64,000 nucleotides of DNA from Glycomyces sp040645615 (GCF_040645615.1 NZ_JBEYYO010000003.1:62001-126000); one strand, 5' to 3'. Positions 9,371-17,752 are shown, counted from the first letter of the stretch. Made by a program: numbers and translations. Notes: generated by a model not told the origin, from the letters alone.

Positions 9371-10240
9371 ATGCTCGAAATCAAGGACCTGCACAAGCGG
9401 TTCGGCGACACCGTTGCCCTCGACGGGGTGTCGCTCTCTGCCGCTTCCGGAGAAGTGGTCGGCTTCGTCGGCGCGAACGGCGCCGGGAAGACCACCACCA
9501 TGCGCATCGCGATGGGCGTGCTCGCCTCCGACTCCGGAACGATCGTGTACGACGGCACCCCGCTCGGCGTCGAACAGCGCCGCCGCTTCGGCTACATGCC
9601 CTCAGAACGCGGGCTCTACCCGAAGATGAAGACCGGCGAACAGATCGCGTACTTCGGGGAGCTCCACGGCATGAGCAAGGCCGAGGCCCGCCGCTCCACC
9701 GCCGAACTGCTGGAGCAGCTCAACCTCACCGGCCGCGCCGGCGACTTCGTGCAGGACCTCTCCCTGGGCAACCAGCAGCGCGTCCAGCTCGCCGTCTCGC
9801 TCGTGCACGACCCCGAGGTGCTCATCCTCGACGAGCCGTTCTCCGGCCTCGACCCGATCGCCGTCGACGTCATGGGCACCGCGCTGCGCGACCGCGCCGC
9901 CGCGGGCGCCCCGGTGATCTTCTCCAGCCACCAGCTCGAACTCATCGAGCGGCTCTGCGACTCGGTCGTCATCATCGGAGGCGGCAAGATCATCGCCTCC
10001 GGCGGCGTCGAGGAGCTCAAGGCCAAGGAGGTCAAGCAGCTCCGCATCCGCGTCGAGACCGCTCAAGACCTCACCGCCGACCTGCCCGGGACCGTCACCC
10101 GCGACGGCGCCGACTACCTGGTGCTGGGCGGGGACGACCAGGAGGCGCTGCGCGTCGCCGCTGCCGCCGGGCGCGTCACCCACTTCGCCTACGACCAGCC
10201 CACCATCGCCGAGATCTTCCGAGAGGCCGTGACCCGATGA
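9371..10240 (+). CDS. ABC transporter ATP-binding protein (NatA-like, ABC-2 exporter)
   Basis: 289-residue ATPase with Walker A GANGAGKT (residues 34-41), signature LSLGNQQRVQLAV, Walker B VLILDEP followed by FSGLDP, and a switch His in FSSHQLELIE. The signature has LSLGN in place of LSGGQ, common in Na+/drug/ABC-2 exporters of the NatA group. A C-terminal domain of about 80 residues follows the core. Its stop overlaps the permease start (ATGA), so the two form one operon. Substrate unknown. Confidence 0.9.
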   Translation: MLEIKDLHKRFGDTVALDGVSLSAASGEVVGFVGANGAGKTTTMRIAMGVLASDSGTIVYDGTPLGVEQRRRFGYMPSERGLYPKMKTGEQIAYFGELHGMSKAEARRSTAELLEQLNLTGRAGDFVQDLSLGNQQRVQLAVSLVHDPEVLILDEPFSGLDPIAVDVMGTALRDRAAAGAPVIFSSHQLELIERLCDSVVIIGGGKIIASGGVEELKAKEVKQLRIRVETAQDLTADLPGTVTRDGADYLVLGGDDQEALRVAAAAGRVTHFAYDQPTIAEIFREAVTR

Positions 10241-11421
10241 GCAATCAGTCCTCAGAGACCTCGCGGATGCGCGGGCTCATGCTCGTGGCCGGACGCGAGA
10301 TCCGCGTCCGCGGCCTGTCCAAGTCCAACCTCATCAGCCTGGTCATCACCGTGGCCATCGTGGGCGTGCTCGCCGCGCTGCCGAGCCTGATCGGCGGCGA
10401 CGACTCCGACGACAAGGTCGGCCTCGCCGGGGCCAACGCGACCGCGATGCAGGCCCAGCTCGACGCCATGGGCGGCTTCGACATCACCGTGTACGACTCG
10501 GCCGCCGACGCCGAAGCGGCCGTCCAGGACGAGAAGGTCGACGCGGCCGTCGCCGACGGATCGCTCTACAGCGTCGACGGGGTCGGCACCGAGCTCCAGA
10601 CGCAGCTCGACGCCGCCTGGCAGGCCGCCAGCGTCCAGACCAACCTCGCCGACGCCGGGCTCAGCGACGCCGAGATCGCCGGCGCGCTCACCGTGCAGCC
10701 CCTGGAAGCGGTGAACCTCGAAGACGGCGGCATCGGCGGCCCGCTCGACTACTTCACCGGCCTGATCATCTCCATCATCATGTTCATGATGCTCATGACC
10801 CCGGTGCAGTACATCGCCATGGGCGTCGTCGAGGAGAAGTCCAGCCGCATCGTGGAGATCCTCCTGACCAGCCTCAAGCCCTGGCAGCTCCTGGGCGGCA
10901 AGGTCATCGGCCTGGGCGTGATCTCCCTGGTCAACCTGGTCGCGATGGTCGCGGTCGGGCTCGGGGTGGCCTCGGCGACCGGGATGCTCTCGGACCTGCC
11001 GCCGGGCACCGCCTCGGCCGCGGTCTCGACCATCGGCTGGTGGCTCATCGCGTTCGCGCTGTTCGGCACCCTCGCCGGGGGCATCGGCTCGCTGGTGTCG
11101 CGCCAGGAGGAGTCCGGGTCGGTCCTCACCCCGCTCATCATGTCGCTGACCCTCAGCTACGTCGGCGCGATCTTCCTGCTCAACGCGCCCACGAGCACGT
11201 TCGCGGAGATCCTGTCGATCGTGCCGCCGTTCTCGGGGATCGCGATGCCCACCCGCATGGCGATCGCCGACGTCCCGGCCTGGCAGATCGGCCTCTCCGG
11301 CGCGCTCCTGGCCCTCGCCGCGGCCGGGGCGCTGGCGCTCGGTTCGCAGCTGTACAAGCGCAGCGTCCTGTACACCGGCTCGCGCATGAAGATCACCGAA
11401 GCGCTCCGCCGCACCGCGTAA
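10237..11421 (+). CDS. ABC-2 type transporter permease (NatB-like)
   Basis: 394-residue membrane partner of the preceding ATPase. Architecture: one N-terminal membrane helix (about 30-50), a large extracytoplasmic domain (about 60-165), then five or six helices containing VEEKSSRIVEILLTSLKPW, a hallmark of the NatB/ABC2_membrane_3 group. It ends just before a 16-bp-stem terminator. Likely exports an ion, drug or peptide (inference from family). Confidence 0.88.
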   Translation: MSNQSSETSRMRGLMLVAGREIRVRGLSKSNLISLVITVAIVGVLAALPSLIGGDDSDDKVGLAGANATAMQAQLDAMGGFDITVYDSAADAEAAVQDEKVDAAVADGSLYSVDGVGTELQTQLDAAWQAASVQTNLADAGLSDAEIAGALTVQPLEAVNLEDGGIGGPLDYFTGLIISIIMFMMLMTPVQYIAMGVVEEKSSRIVEILLTSLKPWQLLGGKVIGLGVISLVNLVAMVAVGLGVASATGMLSDLPPGTASAAVSTIGWWLIAFALFGTLAGGIGSLVSRQEESGSVLTPLIMSLTLSYVGAIFLLNAPTSTFAEILSIVPPFSGIAMPTRMAIADVPAWQIGLSGALLALAAAGALALGSQLYKRSVLYTGSRMKITEALRRTA

Positions 11422-11442
11422 GGCTTGTGGGGCAGGGAAACC

Positions 11443-11479
11443 GAACGGGGCCGGGTGCGATGTGCACCCGGCCCCGTTC
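11443..11479 (+). terminator. Strong intrinsic terminator after the ABC exporter
   Basis: Perfect 16-bp stem: GAACGGGGCCGGGTGC (11443-11458), loop GATGT, complementary arm 11464-11479. It follows the permease stop by about 20 bp and lies between convergent genes, so it can act for both. It lacks a long T tract, as is usual in high-GC actinobacteria. Confidence 0.85.
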
Positions 11480-11484
11480 CCTAT

Positions 11485-11510
11485 ATCGTATATCCTATAT
11501 GATATACGAT
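11485..11510. promoter_or_regulatory. AT-rich inverted repeat, possible protein-binding site
   Basis: Arms ATCGTATATC (11485-11494) and GATATACGAT (11501-11510) are perfect 10-bp inverted repeats around CTATAT. The block is almost GC-free inside very GC-rich DNA. It contains TATCCTATA, also found in the 20-bp palindrome at 57131-57150. It lies between two convergent 3' ends, odd for an operator; it might be a binding site for a dimeric protein or an unpaired structure. Confidence 0.55.
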
Positions 11511-11524
11511 TCGGTCGAGCCGCG

Positions 11525-12898
11525 CTATTCCGTGAGGAACAGGAAGTAGCCGATCGAGGCGATCATCAGCACCCACGCGATCGGGTGGACCTCCTTGAAA
11601 CGGCCCTTCGCGGTCATCATGACCGGGAAGAACACCAGGCCGAGGGCGATGCCGTTGGAGATCGAGTAGGTCAGCGGCATCGCGATCACGATGAGGAACG
11701 CCGGGATCGCGTATTCGAGCTTGGGCCATTCGATCTCACCGAGGGCCTTGGCCATGAGCACGCCCACGATGATGAGCGCGGGCGCGGTCACGGCCGGGTT
11801 GTTGGCCACGAGGCCGAACACCGGGAACGCCACCAGCGACACGATGAACCAGAAACCGGTGGTCACGGCCGTCAGGCCGGTCCGGCCGCCGACCGAGACG
11901 CCCGCGGTGGACTCGATGTACGCCGTGGTGGTCGAGGTGCCGAGCACCGCGCCCGCCGAGGTCGCGATCGAGTCGGTGGCCAGGGCGCGCCCGGCGCGCG
12001 GGAGCTTGCCGTCCTTGACCAGCCCGGCCTGGCCGGCGACGGCGAACAGCGTCCCGGCGGTGTCGAAGAAGTCCACGAACAGCATGGTCAGGATGACCGC
12101 GATCATGTGCGCGGTGAACGCGTCCTCGAAGCCGGTGAAGGCCGCGCCGAACGCGTCCAGGTTCGGGGTGAAGCCCTCGGCCAGTTCGAGGTCGATGACC
12201 CCGGTGACCAGGCCCAGCCCGAGCGTGGCGAGCATCCCGTAGAACACGCCGCCCTTCCAGCCGAGCACCATGAACACGGCGGTGACGGCCAGGCCGAACA
12301 CGGTGAGCAGCACGGTCCCGTCTGAGAAGTCGCCGATGGTCACCAGCGTGGCCTCGGAGCCGACGACCAGGCCGCCGCCCTTGAGGCCGATGAACGCGAT
12401 GAACAGGCCGATCCCCGCGCCCACGGCCAGCTTGAGCTGCGCCGGGATCGCGTTGATGATCGCCTCGCGCGCGCCGGTGACGGCGAGGATGAAGAACAGC
12501 ACGCCCGAGACGAGCGTGCCGGTCAGGGCGGTCTGCCACGGGATGCCGAGCGTCATGACCACGGTGAACGCGAAGAACGCGTTGAGGCCCATGCCGGGGG
12601 CGGTGGCGATGGGGTACCGGGCCCACAGGCCCATGATCAGACAGCCGAGCGCCGAGGCGAGCGCGGTGGCGGTGAAGACCGAGCCGGGGTTCGGGGCGTC
12701 GAAGCCCGCCCCGGACAGGGCGAAGCTGAGGATGCCGGGGTTGACGGCGAGGATGTAGGCCATCGCCAGGAAGGTCGTGGTCCCGGCCAGGACCTCGCGC
12801 TTCCAGTTGGTCTTGTTCTCGGTCATGCCGAAGTACTTGTCGAGGCGACCGGGCACGGTCGCCTCCTGCTTGTCTTCTCTTGTGGCGTCGGTAGCCAT
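11525..12898 (-). CDS. NCS2-family purine permease (AzgA/PbuG-like)
   Basis: 457-residue permease with about 12-13 membrane helices; family members import guanine, hypoxanthine or adenine with protons. Family features: N-terminal KREVLAGTTTFLAMAYILAVNPGILS, GMGLNAFFAFTVV, LFVDFFDTAGTLFAVA and GTSTTTAYIESTAGVSVGGRTGLTAV, all typical of the AzgA group. ATG at 12898 with GGAG upstream was chosen over a longer start that runs through the promoter. No purine-riboswitch fold was recognised in the leader. Exact substrate unproven. Confidence 0.9.
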   Translation of the reverse strand: MATDATREDKQEATVPGRLDKYFGMTENKTNWKREVLAGTTTFLAMAYILAVNPGILSFALSGAGFDAPNPGSVFTATALASALGCLIMGLWARYPIATAPGMGLNAFFAFTVVMTLGIPWQTALTGTLVSGVLFFILAVTGAREAIINAIPAQLKLAVGAGIGLFIAFIGLKGGGLVVGSEATLVTIGDFSDGTVLLTVFGLAVTAVFMVLGWKGGVFYGMLATLGLGLVTGVIDLELAEGFTPNLDAFGAAFTGFEDAFTAHMIAVILTMLFVDFFDTAGTLFAVAGQAGLVKDGKLPRAGRALATDSIATSAGAVLGTSTTTAYIESTAGVSVGGRTGLTAVTTGFWFIVSLVAFPVFGLVANNPAVTAPALIIVGVLMAKALGEIEWPKLEYAIPAFLIVIAMPLTYSISNGIALGLVFFPVMMTAKGRFKEVHPIAWVLMIASIGYFLFLTE

Positions 12899-12988
12899 GT
12901 GCGGGCACTCCTGTGCTGGCGCGATGGGGTGCCGGGCAGCTGGCACCTCGGGGACCAGGGTAAAGGGATAGGCGCTGAACCTGCGGGT

Positions 12989-13016
12989 AATGTACCGGGT
13001 CCGCCGTGGAAAACAA
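12989..13016 (-). promoter_or_regulatory. Candidate promoter of the purine permease
   Basis: On the minus strand TTGTTT (13011-13016) and TACATT (12989-12994) are separated by 16 bp, a reasonable primary-sigma promoter about 90 bp before the start codon. The resulting leader could form the hairpin at 12928-12947. Confidence 0.55.
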
Positions 13017-13073
13017 AGCATCCGGGCAGCGCGAATGTGAGTTTTACACGCGCGATATGACGCGGAAAACAGC

Positions 13074-13155
13074 GACGCCCCGGAGCCAAGGGGGGGACGG
13101 CTCCGGGGCGTCGATTAGGGTCGAGCCCCCGGTGGCAGGATTCCGGGGGCTCGAC
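13074..13155 (-). terminator. Two back-to-back GC hairpins
   Basis: First hairpin: perfect 14-bp stem GACGCCCCGGAGCC (13074-13087) with 13099-13112. Second: perfect 13-bp stem GTCGAGCCCCCGG (13120-13132) with 13143-13155. They lie seven bases apart downstream of the LPVTG-protein gene, so a tandem terminator protecting the permease promoter is the simplest reading. Confidence 0.7.
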
Positions 13156-13305
13156 AAGGACCGCACCGTCAAGCAGCGGGCGGTAGACCTGGTCCCAGAC
13201 CCGGCGTTCGCACTCGGGCCTCCTGCCTTGAGACACCTGCTAAACGCCGCTGCGTCACCGCCGGTTGCATAACAGTTGGATAACGGACGAAGTCTCGTGC
13301 AGTCC

Positions 13306-14178
13306 TCAGTGTTCGGCGGTCTCTCGCCCGCGGCGCATGAACAGCAGGAGCACCACACCGGCGGCCAGGAGCGCCCCGGACACGGCCAGCACCAACGCGA
13401 GCGGCGAACCGGTCACCGGCAGGGCCGAACCGGCCTTCGAGGTCGGCTCCTCGGCGGGGTTCGAAGACCCAGGGGCCGAAGCGGACTCGGATTCCCCTTC
13501 GGTGGAGGACGGGTCGTCGCCTGGGGAAGTGGTCTCCTCGCCGGGGCTGGACTCCTCGTCGGTCGGCGAGCTGGGCTCGTCGACCGGGCTGGAGGGGTCC
13601 TCACCGGGCGAGCTCGGTTCGTCCACCGGGCTGGAGGGGTCCTCACCAGGGCTCGAAGGGTCGTCGCTCGGGGTCTCCTCGGCGGGCGGGTTCTCCGTGG
13701 CAGGGCAGGCGTGGGTCAGGTTGAACTTGTCCTTGTTGCCCTTACCCTTGTCTTTCCCGTTGTCCTTGAGCTTCACCTGGGCCGTGGCGTCGACGAGGGT
13801 GAGCCCGGCGGGCGTGATGATGTAGGCCTTGTTGTTGCCCGAACCCGAGACGATCCCGCCGTCGCTCCCGGTGTCGAAGCGCAGTTCGTTGCCCTCGGCG
13901 TCCTCGAAGACCGCGTCGACGCGCTTGAAGTTGCCGTCGGCGCCGACCGCGCCGGGCAGCACGAACACCCAGCCGTCGAGCCACTTCGCGGTACCGGCCG
14001 GGATCTGGTCGCAGCTGTTCTTGAAGTCCGCGGCGGTCGTGGGCACGTTGCCCTGGTTGATGTGGATCGTGGTGTCCGAGTCCGCGAGCGCGGGCACGGT
14101 GAACGCGAGCGCCGCCGCGCCCGCGAAGCACGCGGCGGCGAACGCGCCGAGTGTCTTGTGTCGTCTGGTCGGTTTCAA
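13306..14178 (-). CDS. LPVTG-anchored cell-wall surface protein
   Basis: 290 residues from a TTG start at 14178, chosen because GGAG lies seven bases upstream; the ATG further upstream has no RBS and adds an Arg-rich run. Signal peptide to about ALA-DSD, a globular domain of about 125 residues with one Cys near its start and one at its end, then an extended Pro/Ser/Asp/Glu linker of EDPSSPVDEPSSPG-type repeats, then LPVTG, a hydrophobic helix and RRGRE: a classical sortase sorting signal. The protein is therefore exported and linked to peptidoglycan. No sortase gene is in the window. Ligand unknown. Confidence 0.85.
   Translation of the reverse strand: MKPTRRHKTLGAFAAACFAGAAALAFTVPALADSDTTIHINQGNVPTTAADFKNSCDQIPAGTAKWLDGWVFVLPGAVGADGNFKRVDAVFEDAEGNELRFDTGSDGGIVSGSGNNKAYIITPAGLTLVDATAQVKLKDNGKDKGKGNKDKFNLTHACPATENPPAEETPSDDPSSPGEDPSSPVDEPSSPGEDPSSPVDEPSSPTDEESSPGEETTSPGDDPSSTEGESESASAPGSSNPAEEPTSKAGSALPVTGSPLALVLAVSGALLAAGVVLLLFMRRGRETAEH
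13583..13647. repeat. 42-bp in-frame repeat in the wall-spanning linker
   Basis: The segment starting at 13583 recurs at 13625, period 42 bp, encoding repeated 14-residue units of DPSSP/DEPSSP type. Such repeats lengthen the stalk of wall-anchored proteins and can vary in copy number. Confidence 0.75.
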
Positions 14179-14316
14179 GGCAGGTCTCCGTACTGGGCGA
14201 GCGCGCCGGATCCGGCGGCGGCTCTCGATGGGGCCGGGGCGATGGATCCACGTCGCCAAGGCACGCGAAGTTGCGTCGCATTCGGATGATCGTGAATTCG
14301 TACGAACGGCTGACCT

Positions 14317-14336
14317 GCTAAATCGTCGCTAAATCG
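14317..14336. promoter_or_regulatory. Direct repeat GCTAAATCG x2 between divergent genes
   Basis: GCTAAATCG occurs at 14317-14325 and 14328-14336, an 11-bp phase that puts both copies on one DNA face, in the 221-bp region between the LPVTG gene and the glycoside hydrolase. This is a plausible regulator site; I cannot assign a regulator or firm promoter boxes. Confidence 0.4.
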
Positions 14337-14399
14337 GCCGAAGGCCGCGATGCCCCCGCCGGTTGCGGGGCGGAGTGGTTCGGATGGAATGCTGCTTTC

Positions 14400-16646
14400 A
14401 TGCCGCGAGAGCTCAAACTCAGATATGACGCCGCGCCCGGGGCCTGGCATGAGGGTCTTCCGATCGGCGAGGGCCGGATCGGGGCGATGCTGTGGGACGG
14501 CAGGATCGACCTCAACGAGGACGGCTTCTGGTCGGGGAACGGGTCCTGGACGGTTCCCGAAGGGGCCGAAGGGATCGCGGCCGAGGCGGCCGAGCTGGTG
14601 CGCCGGGGCGAGTACGCCCGGGCCGACGAGTTGCTCCAGCGCCTCCAGGGGCAGGACTGCGAGGCCTACCAGCCCGCCGGGTCGCTCGTGGCGACGCACT
14701 CCGAGGACGACTCGAGTGAGCGCCGGGAGCTGGACCTGCGCGATGGGATCGCGACCGTGGTGCGCGGGCGGGTGCGCCAGGAGGCGTTCGCCGCCTCGGG
14801 GGTGATCGCGTTGCGGTGGAGCGCGGACGAGCCGTTCGACCTGGATCTTCGCTTCGAGTGGCCGCACGAGCGAGGCACCACCGTGGCCGACTACGACGAC
14901 CTGAGCTTCACCGGGCACGCCCCGGTCAGCGTCGCGGGCGGCGTCCCCGATTACTCCTCAGTAGAGGGTGTGCGGGGCCTCGGGCTCAACGCGCAGCTGC
15001 GCTGCGACGGGGACCTGGCCCCGCAGAGCGGCGGTCACCGGTTCACCGGTTGCCGCAATATCGAGGTCTACGTGGCGCTGCGCTCGGACCCCGACGAACT
15101 GGACGCTCTGGAAGAGGCCCGGGGCGAGGCCCGCCGGGCCGCCGCGAGCGGCTGGGACTCGATCCGGGACGCACACGTGGCCGCGCATCGCGAGGTCATG
15201 GACCGCGTGAACCTCGACCTTCGTCCACAGTCCCCTGTGGATAACCTGTCGACGGCCGAGCGGCTGCGCCGCCGCGCCTCGGGCGAATCCGACGAGGGCC
15301 TGGCGGTGCTCGCGTTCCAGTACGGGCGCTACCTCCTCGCCGCGTCCTCGCGACCGGGCACGCAGGCGGCGAACCTCCAGGGCATCTGGAACCGCGAGGT
15401 CACGCCGCCGTGGAACTGCGATTACACCACCAACATCAACGTCGAGATGAACTACTGGCCCGCCGAGACCTGCGGCCTGCCCGAGCTGCACGAGCCGCTG
15501 TTCGACCTCACCCGAGACCTCTCACGCACCGGGGCCGAGACCGCCTCGCGCCTGTACGACGCGGGCGGGTGGTGCGTGCACCACAACACCGACTACTGGC
15601 GGCTCACCACCCCGGTCCAGGGCCGTTCCTGTTGGGCCGCTTGGCCCATGGGCGGGCTGTGGCTCGCGATGCACCTCGCCGAGCACTGGCGGTTCGGGCG
15701 CGACGAGGAGTTCCTGGCCGATCAGCTGCCGATCGCCTTGGGAGCGGCCCGGTTCGCGTACGACCGGCTCACCGAGGGCTCGGACGGGACCCTGGTGACG
15801 AGCCCGGCGACCAGCCCCGAGAACGAGTTCACCACGCCCGCGGGGAACTCGGCGGTGGACGAGACCACCGGGATGGACACCGCGCTGGTGCGGGAGCTGT
15901 TCGGGTTCATCCTCGAAGCGGCCGACGTGGTCGCCGAGGTCCTGCACGGCGACGACCTGCAACTGGTCAAGGGCATCAAGGAGGCCTTGCCGCGCCTGGC
16001 CGGGCCCAGGATCGGCGCCGACGGGCGGGTCCTCGAATGGGCCGCTGAACGCGAGGAAGCCGAACCGCACCACCGGCACGTCTCGCACCTGTACGGGGTG
16101 TACCCGGGCGACTCGTTCGCCGATTCGCCCGAGCTGCTCGACGCCGCCCGCAAGAGCCTGGAGGCACGCGGGGACGCGGGGACCGGCTGGTCGCTCGCGT
16201 GGAAGACCGCGCTGTGGGCGCGCCTGGGCGAGGGCGACCGCGCGCACCGGTTGCTCGGCGAGTTCCTGACCCCGGTGGGGCACAGGGGCGACGGCGTCGA
16301 GTACGCGGACGGCGGGGTCTACGCCTCGCTGTTGTGCGCGCATCCGCCGTTCCAGATCGACGGCAACTTCGGCACCACCGCCGCGATCGCCGAGATGCTC
16401 GTCCAGTCGCACCGCACCGAGGACGGCGACCCGGTGATCGAGCTGCTCCCGGCGCTGCCGCAGGCTTGGCCCGAAGGCGAGGTCCGCGGCCTGCGGGCCC
16501 GCGGCGGCGTCACCGTCGACCGTCTGGCGTGGACCGAATGGAGGGTCGCCGGGGTCGAGCTGACCTCGGTCGTGGACGTGCGGGTGAAGATCCTGGGGAA
16601 GTGGGTCGAGCTCGCCGCGGGCGTCCCGTGGTCCTCGAAGGGGTAG
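14400..16646 (+). CDS. Glycoside hydrolase family 95 (alpha-L-fucosidase type)
   Basis: 748 residues covering the whole GH95 plan: N-terminal beta domain starting LRYDAAPGAWHEGLPIGEGR, helical linker, (alpha/alpha)6 catalytic barrel and a C-terminal beta domain. Diagnostic segments: LQGIWNREVTPPW, TTNINVEMNYWPAE (conserved catalytic-site Asn residues), SPATSPENEF, HRHVSHLYGVYPGD and PFQIDGNFGTTAAIAEML. The family hydrolyses alpha-1,2-L-fucosides and some alpha-L-galactosides by inversion. No signal peptide is visible, so it may be cytoplasmic and act on imported oligosaccharide. RBS before 14400 is weak. No fucose genes nearby. Confidence 0.92.
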   Translation: MPRELKLRYDAAPGAWHEGLPIGEGRIGAMLWDGRIDLNEDGFWSGNGSWTVPEGAEGIAAEAAELVRRGEYARADELLQRLQGQDCEAYQPAGSLVATHSEDDSSERRELDLRDGIATVVRGRVRQEAFAASGVIALRWSADEPFDLDLRFEWPHERGTTVADYDDLSFTGHAPVSVAGGVPDYSSVEGVRGLGLNAQLRCDGDLAPQSGGHRFTGCRNIEVYVALRSDPDELDALEEARGEARRAAASGWDSIRDAHVAAHREVMDRVNLDLRPQSPVDNLSTAERLRRRASGESDEGLAVLAFQYGRYLLAASSRPGTQAANLQGIWNREVTPPWNCDYTTNINVEMNYWPAETCGLPELHEPLFDLTRDLSRTGAETASRLYDAGGWCVHHNTDYWRLTTPVQGRSCWAAWPMGGLWLAMHLAEHWRFGRDEEFLADQLPIALGAARFAYDRLTEGSDGTLVTSPATSPENEFTTPAGNSAVDETTGMDTALVRELFGFILEAADVVAEVLHGDDLQLVKGIKEALPRLAGPRIGADGRVLEWAAEREEAEPHHRHVSHLYGVYPGDSFADSPELLDAARKSLEARGDAGTGWSLAWKTALWARLGEGDRAHRLLGEFLTPVGHRGDGVEYADGGVYASLLCAHPPFQIDGNFGTTAAIAEMLVQSHRTEDGDPVIELLPALPQAWPEGEVRGLRARGGVTVDRLAWTEWRVAGVELTSVVDVRVKILGKWVELAAGVPWSSKG
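15221..15244. other. Inverted DnaA-box-like pair inside the GH95 gene
   Basis: TCGTCCACA (15221-15229) faces TGTGGATAA (15236-15244, the complement of the canonical box TTATCCACA) with six bases between. The inner CCACAG/CTGTGG is a perfect inverted repeat. It sits wholly in coding sequence, so chance is possible. Confidence 0.35.
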
Positions 16647-16668
16647 GAACATTCGCGGACGCAAGGGA

Positions 16669-16697
16669 GCGGCCGGAGTCCATCGGACTCCGGCCGC
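16669..16697. terminator. Bidirectional terminator between convergent genes
   Basis: Perfect 13-bp stem GCGGCCGGAGTCC (16669-16681), loop ATC, arm 16685-16697, flanked by AAGG and CTTGGG. It separates the GH95 gene (plus) from the secreted protein gene ending at 16728 (minus). Confidence 0.85.
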
Positions 16698-16727
16698 TTG
16701 GGTATGAGCGGCGCCTGGGCGCCGGGT

Positions 16728-17231
16728 TCAGCAGGTGGTCGCCGTGCCCGCCTGGGCGACGGCGATCCCGCACACCGACCACTGGAAGGCGCCGGTGACG
16801 TCCGCGTTCACGAGCGAGATCCCGCTCCCGGGACCCACCGGTTCGGCCGGAGGCTGGATCGAGTTGTCGCACTCGGCGGCCTCGGACGCCGAAGCGACCG
16901 AGATCCCGCAGACCTGCCACTTGGCGAAGTTCCGCGCGTCCAGGTTCACCAGCGACGGCATCCCGCCGAAGTCCCCTGGGGCCTCCGGCAGCGGCTCGCC
17001 GGTCGCCTCGACCGCGTCCTCGGAAGGTGACCCGAGGAGCGTCGCGCACGGCACCGAAGTGAGCTGGCCGAGTTCGTCGGCCTCGCACACTGCCGGCAGC
17101 ATCGAGTCGTGCTCCGACTCCACGGAGACGACCGTCAGCCAGTCGGGAGTCGAGGCCTGAGCGGCCCCTCCCGACAGCGCCGCCACGGCGGCGGCCGCGG
17201 CCGACACCGCGGCCAAAGTGGTGTTTCGCAT
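16728..17231 (-). CDS. Secreted three-module Cys protein (divergent member of the SLVN/CG family)
   Basis: 167 residues, ATG at 17231 with GGAGG upstream. Signal peptide of about 26 residues ending AQA-STP, then three modules in which two cysteines are separated by exactly 12 residues. Modules 2 and 3 read SLVNLDARNFAKWQVCG and SLVNADVTGAFQWSVCG; module 1 keeps the Cys spacing but lacks the Trp and the CG, so it is degenerate. Acidic linkers join them. It is the most divergent of four neighbouring paralogs. No membrane segment or sorting signal, so secreted or surface-adsorbed. Function unknown. Confidence 0.8.
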   Translation of the reverse strand: MRNTTLAAVSAAAAAVAALSGGAAQASTPDWLTVVSVESEHDSMLPAVCEADELGQLTSVPCATLLGSPSEDAVEATGEPLPEAPGDFGGMPSLVNLDARNFAKWQVCGISVASASEAAECDNSIQPPAEPVGPGSGISLVNADVTGAFQWSVCGIAVAQAGTATTC

Positions 17232-17272
17232 CTTCTACCTCCGTTCGCCCGAACCGGCGGGTTTCTAGCGGT

Positions 17273-17683
17273 CTACCAGTCGCCCTGGCTCGGGCCCTTG
17301 CCGTGGCCGCCGTTGTCGCCGATGTGGTCGGCGTTGAGGCAGTGCTGGTTGAGCGAGGGCGCGACGCCGACGTTCTGGCCGCAGATCTGCCAGTGCGCGG
17401 CGCTCGAAGCGTCCAGGTTGGCCAGCGACACGTCGCCGGCGTTGATGCCGGACTGCGGGCCGGGGCCGATGTGGTCGCGGTTGTCGCAGACCTGGTTGAA
17501 CGACGTGGTCAGGATGTTCTGGCCGCAGATCTGCCAGTGCGCCGCGCTCGAAGCGTCGATGTTCACCAGGCTGACCGGCCCGGCGTCCACACCGGAGCTG
17601 TTGGCGGCCATGGCCGTCCCGGCAGAGCCGAGGGCGGCGAGCGCGCCCGCGGCGATCGCGGTGGCGGAGAGAACCTTGTTCAT
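17273..17683 (-). CDS. Small secreted two-module protein (chaplin-like layout), paralog A
   Basis: 136 residues, ATG with GAAAGG RBS. Signal peptide cut after about AMA-ANSS. Mature part is two modules: SGVDAGPVSLVNIDASS...HWQICGQN...C, then SGINAGDVSLANLDASS...HWQICGQN...C, with Cys spacing C-x12-C and C-x13-C and a DNRDHIGPGPQ linker. The C-terminal tail is Gly/His-rich. Chaplins also have a signal peptide plus repeats with an S/G-V-x2-G start and a CGN and C pair, but their Cys spacing is longer and the core is more hydrophobic. I infer a surface role; no family name is certain. Confidence 0.8.
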   Translation of the reverse strand: MNKVLSATAIAAGALAALGSAGTAMAANSSGVDAGPVSLVNIDASSAAHWQICGQNILTTSFNQVCDNRDHIGPGPQSGINAGDVSLANLDASSAAHWQICGQNVGVAPSLNQHCLNADHIGDNGGHGKGPSQGDW

Positions 17684-17716
17684 TGCGTTGCCTTTCGTTC
17701 GTGGTGAAAGCGGAGC

Positions 17717-17745
17717 GGGACGGGCTCCCAGAGGGAGCCCGCCCC
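17717..17745 (-). terminator. Terminator after paralog B
   Basis: Stem CGGGCTCCC (17721-17729) with 17733-17741 around AGA, extended by GGG/CCC across one mismatch. It lies seven bases past the stop of the gene ending at 17753, so each small paralog is probably transcribed on its own. Confidence 0.75.
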
Positions 17746-17752
17746 AGGTCGA

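Larger units (their letters stand above)
12899..13305. other. Intergenic region with permease promoter and two strong hairpins
   Basis: 407 bp upstream of the permease and downstream of the LPVTG-protein gene, both on the minus strand. It holds a candidate promoter (12989-13016), a small leader hairpin GGTGCC/GGCACC (12928-12947) and two adjacent GC hairpins (13074-13155). The plus-strand reading frame across 13006-13272 has no codon pattern or RBS that would support a gene. Confidence 0.7.

Noticed and set aside
13006..13272. Small plus-strand frame of 88 codons over the twin hairpins
   Set aside because: No RBS, spans two strong terminator-like stems and shows no protein-like composition.
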